DNA of 64,000 bases from Brienomyrus brachyistius (taxonomy: Eukaryota > Chordata > Actinopteri > Osteoglossiformes > Mormyridae), in NCBI RefSeq assembly GCF_023856365.1, contig NW_026042472.1:124001-188000 (forward strand). The letters run 5' to 3'. Numbering within the stretch: position 1 is the first letter of the stretch; every line of letters starts with the position of its first letter. Of this stretch, positions 23,042 to 32,055 are shown piece by piece. Under the pieces are notes generated by a model. It was not told the DNA's origin. It did not search any database and worked only from the letters and a program-made list of their open reading frames with translations. Made by a program: the position numbers and the translations under genes.

Positions 23042-24624
23042 TTTATGTTGTTCGGATTACTTCGGGACTCTCCTTTAGATTACCAACTCTAGTTTACCCC
23101 TGACGAAGGAGTCCGCCAGATTCGCCTCGGCCGACAGGGCGATCCGTGGGCTTGTTCCACAGGGTTTGTCTTAGATGCACGGAAATCGGCACCATTTAAG
23201 ACAATGTCAGCCTCTGATTATTCGGGTCCCTCGACCTATATAATTTCCCAAAGGCCCAGTGTCTGCCAATTACTGAGCATGTGGGTGCCTCGGAGATTAA
23301 GCCGATGTTTACCCGAACCACACGTACATCCACCTCAGAGGCTCAGCCGGGGGCAGCCCATATCATAACATGTGTCAACCTCAGCGGCTGTGACGGCGCA
23401 CCTTTTGTTGCGGTAGTTTGTACGAGGTTTTACTTTGGGCTCGTCTCAGGGACTCCGCCGATGCCGCCCATTGTCTTACCATGTGAGCGTCTCAGGGACT
23501 ATGCCCGGTGCCTAGGAACATAGTGTGTACGCCCCTCAGAGGGCAGACCGGTACCTTTCATCAGCATGTGTTGACCTCAGAGGTTAAGTCGGCCCGTAAC
23601 TGAGCGTGTGCGAACTCCAGAGGTGCGGTTTTGGTATCCACCTAACTTAACTTGGGCAGTCGAGTTTGGGACCCGGATAAAGGGGATTTAACCCAGAGGC
23701 TGCAAGATAGTATTTATCACTTTAGTCCTAATCAGGATAGAAGTCCAATCTGGAAAGTTTATAAAGAAGTTAGCAAATCAGACAGTCATGAAGTAATCAA
23801 GACAACATTTATTAAACATATTACAATATATAATTATTGACATGTGGCCACATACTTGTAAATACATTTGGACAAATACAATATTAAACAATCACATTCC
23901 TCAGCTGAGAGTGCACAAAGTTCTGCGGAAAGTATCTGACTACAGATGGACTTTCACGCAGTTCTCTGTGGGAGCTCTGATTACAGAGTAACTCCCCGAA
24001 TCCTTCTGAGGCCCTTCCTTAAGTATCCAAACCAGGTGATGGCATGTCTCTGAAGACTGACCAATTTCGGTCAACGGTTAATTTTAGGGGCATTGTTGGC
24101 CTTGGTTCTCAAGTCCTCAGCCAATCAGATCACTTTAGGGGGTGGTCGTAATTCCCTTGTTCTGCCATGTGAGAGGCTCTCTCAGTTTGGTGGGTTTAGC
24201 CGAAGTTTCTATAGTTCTCTTAGGGAAAACTATACTGCCTTAAATCTGAGTGTATAACACTCGCCGTCTCATGCCTATTCAAACGAGACCAAACATGCGT
24301 GTATTTGTCCCTAACATCTATGTGTGGTGAGTTATCCTATTTCTAGTGGAAAAGGTGTCTGTGTCTGGGGACTGACAGCTGTTGTTGCTGTGGTTTGACT
24401 GTGGAACTCCGGCCACTCCAGGGGGTGAAAGGTCTTGCTTTTTCTGTATTGCTCCAGTTATTCTCAGGAGCCGGCAGGGCTTTGCCTTCCTTAAAAGGGA
24501 TGGTTTGATGCGTGGAGTCCAATCTTGCCTGGGCCAGTGGATCCTTTTCTTGGAGCTCTGAGATGGACTGATGCAGGCTGATCAGAGTTGGGGCCTGCAG
24601 GACCTATAAGTTTTATGTCCTTAC
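23042..24624 (-). mobile_element. Array module C, copy 8
   Basis: Full-length, the last C module of the array. Confidence 0.85.
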
Positions 24625-24656
24625 ATCAATCTCTAGTTGTGATAGCAGTTGTTTCT

Positions 24657-24726
24657 GGCCACAACCGGGATTCGAACCCCGGTCTCCCGTGTGAAAGGCG
24701 GCGATCTTACCACTACACTATCCAGC
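24657..24726 (-). tRNA. tRNA-Glu(UUC)-like, copy 28
   Basis: Module C left, AT spacer right. Confidence 0.5.
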
Positions 24727-24801
24727 AACTATATAATACAATATATAAAAAATATAATATAAATATAATATAAATATATAAAATATATAAAATATATTTT
24801 T

Positions 24802-24871
24802 GGCCACAACCGGGATTCGAACCCCGGTCTCCCGTGTGAAAGGCGGCGATCTTACCACTACACTATCCAGC
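24802..24871 (-). tRNA. tRNA-Glu(UUC)-like, copy 29
   Basis: AT spacer left with T run; module B right. Confidence 0.55.
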
Positions 24872-25577
24872 AACTATATAATATAAGGGAGATTTACGGG
24901 AAAATACTAATACGGGAGGACGGCGCGAAAGAGAAGTAAAATACGGTAGTTTCCCGGCCAAAACGGGAGACTTGACAGCCTGAGATGGCTTTTCCAGCGA
25001 AAACGACTTCATTATTTATCTGATTGATTTATCGACAGACCATCATACTTTTTAGACGTTATAATAACAACACTCTATTGATCCCCCTCTTACTGTCCAT
25101 GATACACAATGACGAGACACATGTTCACTAATGACGAGAACTATTCTATTTTTCATGCCGGGTCCTTCAAATCTTACATTTACAAATCTTGTTCTTGTTC
25201 TCTGCTCGTTCCCGTAGATATATATTATTATACGGAGATTTACGGAGTCTTCAAAGACGGTCCAGCTCAAGGATCACTGTTGCTGTGGTGTAGATCAGCT
25301 GATCTGTAGTAGTCTTCTACGTACATCTTCTAGTAGACCTTCTGAGGGTACTTCACGCATTCTTGGTCGGAGGGTCCAGGTTTCCAGCTTAGCTTATTTC
25401 TTATTTCTCAGGTCAGCTGCTCTTGTATTCAGCCTACTAATATATATGGGGCTTGGTACCCAATCTCGGAATGTGGGGATGATGATATCTCCCCCCTGAC
25501 CTGTCGTCCTGGCTCCCCCTTGTCGTAGCAATCGTGTTGTACCTCATCAATCTCTAGTTGTGATAGCAGTTGTTTCT

Positions 25578-25647
25578 GGCCACAACCGGGATTCGAACCC
25601 CGGTCTCCCGTGTCAAAGGCGGCGATCTTACCACTACACTATCCAGC
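25578..25647 (-). tRNA. tRNA-like copy 30, anticodon UUG (Gln) by one substitution
   Basis: The plus strand reads GTGTCAAAGG instead of GTGTGAAAGG. The base at 25,614 is position 36 of the tRNA, so the anticodon changes from TTC (Glu) to TTG (Gln). Nothing else in this copy differs from the consensus. It could be a real identity switch, a neutral change in a pseudogene or a sequencing error. Confidence 0.5.
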
Positions 25648-25732
25648 AACTATATAATACAATATATAAAAAATATAATATAAATATAATATAAATATAT
25701 AAAATATATAAAATATGTTTTTGGCCACAACC

Positions 25733-25802
25733 GGGATTCGAACCCCGGTCTCCCGTGTGAAAGGCGGCGATCTTACCACTACACTATCCAGCAACTATAT
25801 AA
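25733..25802 (-). tRNA. tRNA-Glu(UUC)-like, copy 31 (right edge of the array)
   Basis: Last array copy. The AT spacer to its left has ATATGTTTTT in place of ATATATTTTT next to the tRNA end. Module B* on the right diverges from the array at about 26,107. Confidence 0.5.
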
Positions 25803-26127
25803 TATAAGGGAGATTTACGGGAAAATACTAATACGGGAGGACGGCGGGAAAGAGAAGTAAAATACGGTAGTTTCCCGGCCAAAACGGGAGACTTGACAGC
25901 CTGAGATGGCTGTCTCTGGCCACGCCCCCTACAGTCGGTCCGGCCCCTGGCTTTTCCAGCGTGTTCGCGAAAACGACTTCATTTATTTTCTTATTGATTT
26001 ATCGACAGACCATCATACTTTTTAGACGTTATAATAACAACACTCTATTGATCCCCAAAGAGAGAAATTCTCTCCTTGCCTGCCCCCTCTTACTGTCCAT
26101 GATACACAAGCACATATGTAGAAAAAC

Positions 26128-26219
26128 GTCAGCTTGGAAGCCAAGGCTGGACTTAACCTACTCTATTCTGGTATTCTGTTCTCCCAAGTAAGGCGTGGGT
26201 TCGAATCCAACTTCCGACA
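26128..26219 (+). pseudogene. Eroded tRNA-Leu-like sequence
   Basis: The 3' part (GGCGTGGGTTCGAATCCAAC followed by TTCCGACA) closely matches the variable arm, T arm and acceptor of eukaryotic tRNA-Leu. Upstream are GTCAG at the 5' end, GGACTTAA in the anticodon region and TTCTGG plus TTCTCC fragments. The acceptor pairs only in part, the D arm is unreadable and extra bases interrupt the anticodon/variable region. It lies 20 bases beyond the point where the array's module B* stops matching and is on the opposite strand to the tRNA-Glu-like copies. Confidence 0.5.
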
Positions 26220-26595
26220 AAAGTTCTTCAATCGCTACAGCACAATTTGAGCCACTTACGGCTTTAATTGCTTTGTTTTATTTTTGCGTTTCAGGCAAAA
26301 CTACATAACACTTAAAGACACTACGGGCATGTAAATGGAGAACGAAATTATAGTTATACCGAATCTCCTACACACAATACCAAGGTTACCAACTTTGGTC
26401 AGCTGGCCGGAGTGAGACGTTCAATTCCCGTAAGATTTCTTTGCGCCAGCCTGAGAGTCTGAAAACACGTCACACCAGATGCATGAGAGATGGAAACCTG
26501 GGATATTCAGTCGAATCAGATCAAATATGATGCTAAGTTAGTACTAAGTTAAAATATGTTCCGCACTTGTAACATGCACCCATGATTTGGAACAG
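26220..26595. repeat. Unclassified repeat flanking the array
   Basis: No gene seen. The last roughly 80 bases (from 26,516, ATCAGATCAAATATGATGC) recur at 47,398-47,481, in both places immediately left of the inverted-end element (CAGCATACCTGTCAAG), so this belongs to a larger repeated segment. Confidence 0.5.
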
Positions 26596-26685
26596 CAGCA
26601 TACCTGTCAAGGTTTGGATTTGAAAATAAAGGAAATTTTCCGGCACCCGCCGTGAGCCATCCCACCACCGCAACCAGGCTCCAGT
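26596..26685. mobile_element. Left end of inverted-end element M, split by an L2 insertion
   Basis: Begins CAGCATACCTGTCAAGG and matches 47,482-47,572. It stops at CCAGTATC, where an L2 element follows; the continuation (ATCCCTTACATTTTAAGACA) resumes at about 28,406. Confidence 0.65.
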
Positions 26686-26686
26686 A

Positions 26687-28404
26687 TCAACAACAACAAA
26701 CAAACAAATTTATTTTTATATAGCGCATTATCACAACATTACATTGTCTCAAAGCGCTTTACAGTATCCTCACCCAAAGCCCCCAGTGAGTAAGCCATAG
26801 GCGACAGTGGCAAGGAAAAACTCCCTAGAAGGAAGAAACCTTGAGAGGGACCAGACTCAAAGGGGAAGCCCATCCTCCAGGGGCCGGCAGGGATAGTCAA
26901 ATAGAGAGAGGAGAGCAAGGAAGATAAGCCAATGCCGAAGCCGAGTCTTCTTCCAATTGCCAGGCAACCAGAGGTAAGGCAGCGGGTCATACATGGAAGA
27001 TCAGAACGGCGAGCTGGATGCAGGGACGTCACTGGTGGTGGTCGGGTGTGCTGGATATCTTGATAGATTGAGGTCTCCAGGCATCACCCCCAGGAGGAGT
27101 AGGGGAAATAAAATGTACAATTAGGCATAGTAGAGGAGGCTATTGGCAGTGCTAAAAGCTAGGTGAGTACAATATGAAGTGCAATCTGCAAGCTCCGGCA
27201 GATATGGCTATGGCAGCATCAGTAGGAGGGAGAGGCAAGTGGGAATGCCGGCATGGGGAGTCCCTGAAATGTCAGCACTCCAGTTCCACAAGAGATTGCA
27301 AAGCTAGAGTGACAGCACTGACAATCCAGTTCATCCAAAGCCAATGGCACCGATCCCCACCCAGCTCTACACCTCACACTACAGGTCTGCCTGGGAGTGA
27401 AGAGTTAGCTAGGGCTAGAACTAGTGTCCCTATACGCTAAACTAAACAGGTGTGTTTTTAGTCTGGACTTGAGTTTTTAGTCTGGACAGAGCACGTTACT
27501 GACACACACATCTTCTTCGCAATGTTGCACACCTCTTTAAAATTTGCCTTTGTGATCTCCGATTGCCTCAATCGGACATCATTAGTGCCGACGTGGATAA
27601 CTATCTGAGAGTATTTACGTTTACTTTTAGCCAGCACTTTTAAATTTGCCGAGATGTCGGTCGCTCTGGCACCCGGGAGACAATTTACAATGGTCGCTGG
27701 AGTCGCTACTCTCACGTTTCTTAGAATAGAATCACCAATTATTAGAGCACTTTCAACAGGCGTCTCAGTGGGAGTTTCACTGAGTGGGGAGAACCTGTTG
27801 GAAACGCGGATAGGCGAATGGTGCCGGTGTAAGTTTGGTTTGGATTTGCGACTATGCCGCCGGGTCGTCACCCACTCGCCTTGCTGCGAAGGCTCTGCTG
27901 CCGGAGCAGGGGGAGACTTACTGGCTATCGCGGACATATCCGGAGCCGCTAATACTGAGTCAATAAAACTCTCATTCTCCTGAATGTTATGTAACGTCCG
28001 GATACGTCCCTCTAACACTACAATCTTCTCCGTCAGTCTAGCGACTAACTGACACTTCTCACATGTATAAATACCGCTAATGACTGGAGAAGAATAGCTA
28101 AACATATTACACTCAGAACACGGAACAGTAGACATGGCGTTGTACTTACGTAAACTGAGGCTGTAAGGCTGGAAGCACCTTCTTAATTGAACGAAGATCG
28201 TGGGTCGGTACTTGCATAGGTGATTAATCCGTCGGGGTCTGGGAAATTTTATTTATTTATTTTGGAGGATTATTAATCTTGCGAAGCTTTTTCCCAATGA
28301 CTTAACTCGAATTATTATTTAGGTGATATCTATGGTTTCAAAGTTCGCGCGCTAGCAGTCAGTATCACTCTCGCAGGAAACAGGAAACAACGGAAATGAC
28401 CATG
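26687..28404 (-). mobile_element. Internally deleted L2-type LINE (5' region + ORF1 + 3' end)
   Basis: Minus strand. The right end (28,140-28,404) is an untranslated 5' region; ORF1 runs from 28,135 to about 27,490; after a direct repeat the sequence passes straight into a 3' region ending in a TTG-rich tail at 26,690-26,710. The 3' region has the AAAGCGCTTTGAGACA and AAACCTTGAGAGGG motifs common to teleost L2 tails. The reverse transcriptase is missing altogether. The element interrupts another repeat, with GTATC on both sides as a probable target duplication. The junction at about 27,454-27,487 contains TTTTTAGTCTGGAC twice, consistent with deletion at short homology. Confidence 0.65.
27458..28135 (-). 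CDS. LINE ORF1 protein with SGNH-esterase-like domain, C-terminally truncated
   Basis: 225-codon frame. The N-terminus has a cysteine cluster ([15 protein letters not shown] at residues about 6-29) followed by a short heptad-like segment and a proline/serine-rich linker. From about residue 128 comes an esterase-like block: [10 protein letters not shown] with the block I Gly-Asp-Ser, then HVGTNDVR with the Gly-x-Asn-Asp block. Cysteine/PHD-like plus esterase is the known ORF1 layout of CR1/L2 LINEs. The C-terminal Asp-x-x-His block is absent because the frame runs into the deletion junction (ending VQTKNSSPD). Not a host gene. Confidence 0.65.
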   Translation of the reverse strand: MSTVPCSECNMFSYSSPVISGIYTCEKCQLVARLTEKIVVLEGRIRTLHNIQENESFIDSVLAAPDMSAIASKSPPAPAAEPSQQGEWVTTRRHSRKSKPNLHRHHSPIRVSNRFSPLSETPTETPVESALIIGDSILRNVRVATPATIVNCLPGARATDISANLKVLAKSKRKYSQIVIHVGTNDVRLRQSEITKANFKEVCNIAKKMCVSVTCSVQTKNSSPD

Positions 28405-28405
28405 T

Positions 28406-28620
28406 GTATCCCTTACATTTTAAGACAGGAAATATAAAATAATATAAATTATATAAAATATAATATAAATATAAATATATAAAATATATAAAATATAAAA
28501 TAACCATTTGTCATTTATTTTCTATTAATTTTTCATGTTCACTCATGCGGCTCTGTCATTCACTAATGACTTGGATTTTTCATGCCGACTGACATCGTTC
28601 CTTCCCCGTGGGAGACAAAT
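28406..28620. mobile_element. Right part of the split M element and module B remnant
   Basis: ATCCCTTACATTTTAAGACA plus the AT-rich tract matches the M element. After 28,500 a degraded piece resembling module B (CACTAATGAC, TTTTTCATGCCG) can be followed for about 80 bases. No tRNA-like sequence is left here. Confidence 0.5.
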
Positions 28621-29489
28621 CTTACAGAACGCGTGACCCATCCTGCTCCTCTTCAGGAAAGTAAATTCGTCATCTTCGTCATCACCCCTTAAAACAATTA
28701 CTGAAGCGAGACGGCGCACGCGTTACGGCGACAGATTTAAATTGTGAGTGCACTATATCTCGTCGCAAATGGTGCTTAACCACGGCGGGTCTCAAGCACA
28801 GGAGACTCCCAATTTCTAAATGACACACACTTGGCTCACAGCGCAAAGTTGTGTTAAACTTGCTTTGTCTAAAGCAGGCACACACATACGAGTATGATCC
28901 TGATAGGTAACTAAGCTATCGGTCTTATGTCCAAGCGCAACATAATTTAGGTTAGAACCTCATAACAAGTATTCCCGTTCGCTAATAGAGAGATCTCTCC
29001 CAGGATATATAGAAACGGAGACACTCGTCCGAATTGAACCTGGAAACAAAGCGCTACATCTGAGAATCTCGTCAGACATAGGGTTAAAGTTTACTGCAGT
29101 TTAATACGAAAGAACTACAATGAAATCACCGAAAATAAAACAAAATAATATAACTACTAATAATAGAAATAAAAATAACTATAATAAGCCCATATGATCC
29201 CGCTTAAATGCCTTCAGATTGCCATGAGTGCGACTTTTGCAACCAGTTGACAGTAGCGCTTCTTCACTGCACGTTCGGTCATAAAAAGTTTAAATTGTGT
29301 GCTCAGAATAAGTTTAAACCTTGTGCCTTGTGATTATTAACCAATTTTTATGCTGAATGGTCGGCTCAAACTCAATTGCGAAACACCGTGAGTCTGTTAA
29401 TGTGTGACTTAAATGGAACTCATTAATAACCAGTATCACGTAATAACCTGGGTTAGAATAGAAGGCTTGTCCAACGAGCTGCGTCACCA

Positions 29490-30465
29490 GGTAATGTAAA
29501 CGATCGGTAGCGAAGCTCCCCTCACGGCCAATGAGAGAGAGTCTCGCGATATTTCAGGCGAATTTGAGGTTTCAGAGCGTAGATCGCACAGGCAGGGATT
29601 CTTGTGAGCACTCAATGAACGGAGGCTGAAGTTGTGTAAAAGACATGCATTTATTCCTATAACTAACATAAGACAGACATTACACCTAACAAACAATAAA
29701 CACGAAATAACGGAGTGGACACAAACAATGTAATCATGAAAATGCAATGACCAGATTTAAAATGAGTAACCTTAAAAGGGAAAATACTGTTCTGCAAAGC
29801 AAGCAATTTGTGGAAATACTGTCCTAAAGTAATATAGCAGGTGAATAGGAGTTTAGGTTGTTATAAATGAAAGGAAGTTTGTTTACTTGGTTGCAGAGTG
29901 GGGGGGGGGGGGGTCTTGGCAGTTGGTTGCGGAGGCTGATGAGCTGATGGGTGATGGCACTCAGGGAGGCGCGGTGTTTGCAGCGGTTGTTGGAGTGGAG
30001 CCCCTCTGATTCCCTCTCCTGGTGAAGCTTGGGCTTGGTTGCAGTTCTCTGTCCAGCTGGGTCTTCACTGATAGGCTTCAGGAGGGCTTCTTGTGGGCTT
30101 CTCTTCTCTTGGGCTGATGTTCTCTGCCTCTCTTCGTGCTGATGGTCTTTTGTTTTCTCCTCCCTTCTGTTTCTCCTCTCCTGGCTTTGTTCTGAGGTGC
30201 CAGGTTTTATAGTGTAAAGTTCGTGAATAGGAGTGACCAGGAATTCGACTCCTGGACCAATGGCTGACCATCCATTTGGCGGGCTTTCGGAAGGGGGTCT
30301 GTATCAGTCCTTTTGAGATTTATGACCAGAGTGATTTCCCTTGTATTGATGATTTTCGTTAGGCTGGTGTAACTTTTGATATATTCACTTTCGTGGTAAC
30401 CACTGACCAGATTTGGAAACTGGAGTGATTTTCCATCGGTTTGATACCAAACATGCCATAGCAGC
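29490..30465 (-). mobile_element. Possible LTR (TATA and AATAAA in LTR order)
   Basis: On the minus strand a segment starting near TGTTTGGTATCAAACC has ACTATAAAACCTGG (plus strand about 30,205), a purine-rich stretch with a run of 14 C (G run at 29,900-29,913), and AATAAATGCATGTC (plus strand about 29,649). Its layout resembles module C of the array. No second LTR or coding region is seen, and short open frames inside look incidental. An ordinary promoter or an unrelated repeat remains possible. Confidence 0.3.
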
Positions 30466-30539
30466 CTAGCGGTTCACACCTCATACCATCTGTAATGATT
30501 AATTAATGATTACTTATATTATGTCGTTATGTTATATTA

Positions 30540-30795
30540 CTCACACCTTATTTTATGCCTCACAATCTATATAATTGTAAATATACTGTGTAGCTGCTGG
30601 CGCGTTCCAAACTAAATCTCATTGTACTTACAATGTCAATAAAAACATCCATCCATCCATCTAGGCAGGCCAGTGTCGCCTCCATCCTTCCTGAAGTCAG
30701 TGATTCCTTTGTCTTTGTGCTGTTTAGTGCCAAATTGTTTGCTGAACTCCAACCTATCAGTTTCTGGACCTCATCTCTGTAAGCTGACTCATAAG
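30540..30795 (-). mobile_element. 3' end of a LINE
   Basis: The minus-strand frame contains YRDEVQKLIGWSSANNLALN followed by STKTKE, a segment typical of teleost LINE reverse transcriptases. It is joined to a short 3' tail with AATAAA-like and ATGG repeats. It is fused in frame to the CR1-like fragment on its right, giving one chimeric 247-codon frame. Confidence 0.5.
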
Positions 30796-31322
30796 AACCA
30801 AAGAGATTTACAAATGAGAGGAGGCCATTCGGCCCATCAAGCTCCTTTGAGGAGAACTTAGCTAATAGCTCAAAAATCTTATCTAGCTCTGATTTAAAAG
30901 AACCCAGGGTTTTAGCTTGTGTTACAATAACAGGAAGACTATTCCATACTCTAACTACACGCTGTGTACAGAAATGCTTCATCAAATTCGTTTTAAAATG
31001 TTCTCCAGCTAATTTCCACTTATGGCCACGAGTTCTGGTATTTAAACTAACATTGAAATAGCCATTTGGCTGAACAGCATCCAGACCTGTTAGAATCTTA
31101 AACACCTGGATTATGTCCCCCCTTAGTCTCCTTTGCTCGAGGCTAAACAGATTCAGCTCAGCTAACCTCTCCTCATTAGACATTCCTCTAAGACCAGGAA
31201 TCATTCTCGTTGCCCTACGTTGCACCTTTTCCAAGGCAGCAATGTCCTTCTTAAGGTATGGTAACCAAACCCGCACACAATATTCTAGGTGGGGTCTTAC
31301 CAAGGAATTATATTATCGTAGC
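30796..31322 (-). mobile_element. CR1-like LINE reverse transcriptase, C-terminal fragment
   Basis: The minus-strand frame reads VRPHLEYCVRVWLPYLKKDI, then ALEKVQRRATRMIPGL and RLRGDIIQVFKILTG, the conserved region after the polymerase domain in CR1 LINEs. The catalytic core and everything 5' of it are missing. A second, less preserved copy is at 57,027-58,640. Confidence 0.75.
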
Positions 31323-31323
31323 A

Positions 31324-31750
31324 TCACTTGCCTTGTCTTAAACTCCACACACCTAGAGATGCAATGTGCCTTCTCGCGTGGTGTTCCTGCAGAGGGAGTC
31401 TGTGAGTGCTGGAGATTGGGGGAGGGGGCAGTGTGGCTATGTCTGCTCTGTGTTCCTCCAGACGAGCAAAGAAGCTGTTTAGCTCCTTTGCTAAAAGGGC
31501 GTTGCTGTTAACAGTGACGGTGTTGTTGCCTTTGAAGTTTGTAATGTGTTGTATTCCCTGCCACACCCACTGTGGGTTGTTGTATGTGAAGTAGACCTCT
31601 ATTTTCTGTTTCTCTGCCTGCCTGGCAACCTTGATGCCCCTATTCAGGTTAGCTCTGGCTGCACTCTGTGTTCTTGACTGCGCTGTCTTGTCCTGTAGTA
31701 TTGTATTGTTGCTCTTGTGTTTATCTTGCACTTTCTCCCTCTGTTTGTGC
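31324..31750 (-). mobile_element. LINE linker fragment (endonuclease to polymerase region)
   Basis: The 135-codon minus-strand frame contains RANLNRGIKVARQAEKQKIE, then WQGIQHITNFKGNN and ALLAKELNSFFARLE, the stretch before the polymerase domain in fish LINEs. No catalytic residues present. It ends about 230 bases before the transcribed strand of the chemerin-like gene begins. Confidence 0.6.
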
Positions 31751-32055
31751 TCCTTTCACTCTGTATAGTTCTATCTTGCCCGCACTTGTGTCATCTTGTG
31801 TTGTTTCTGTTTTTCTTCTTTGTCTTGCACCGTGGTCCAGGAGGAACAATGTTTCCTTTCACTGTGTACTGTGTATATTGCTGAAATAACAATAAACCCA
31901 CTTGACCACCTGCCTCAATTCATCCTGAAGAGTTTTCCAATGTTGTTCAAAGGTCTGTTTGTTTCGAGTGAAGGACACGCCCCTGGACGTGCTGGATAAG
32001 GGGACCACAGATCAGTGTCCTCAGTCCTGCTTCTCCCTTCAAAGCTGAGAGGAAG

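Larger units (their letters stand above)
1..26107. repeat. Mosaic tandem array (tRNA-Glu-like, AT spacer, modules B, C, D)
   Basis: Directly seen: the same segments recur in the same orientation throughout. The order from the left is C-t-B-t-s-t-B(short) | C-t-B-t-s-t-B-D | C-t-s-t-s-t-B(short) | C(short)-t-s-t-B-t-s-t-s-t-B-t-B-t-s-t-B-D | C-t-s-t-B* | C(short)-t-s-t-B-t-s-t-B*-D | C-t-s-t-B-t-s-t-B*-D | C-t-s-t-B-t-s-t-B*, where t is the tRNA-like sequence and s the AT spacer. Module B copies: 943-1648, 1864-2020, 3705-4410, 4626-5305, 7467-7966, 9761-10466, 10836-11541, 11612-12317, 12533-13212, 15229-15943, 17557-18262, 18478-19206, 21223-21911, 22127-22855, 24872-25577, 25803-26107. Distances between the same point in successive C modules are 3472, 2430, 5477, 2327, 3667 and 3649 bases. 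Copies differ by only scattered single bases. The array starts mid-module at base 1, so it continues leftwards. Open frames inside it (60-84 codons) repeat with the array and look like chance frames. Confidence 0.95.

Noticed and set aside
1..26107. CRISPR-like array (repeats with regular spacing)
   Set aside because: Repeats are 70 bases or longer with non-unique spacers in a eukaryotic context, and no cas genes.
31113..31594. Plus-strand frames opposite the CR1 and LINE fragments
   Set aside because: Shadows of the minus-strand LINE coding sequence.
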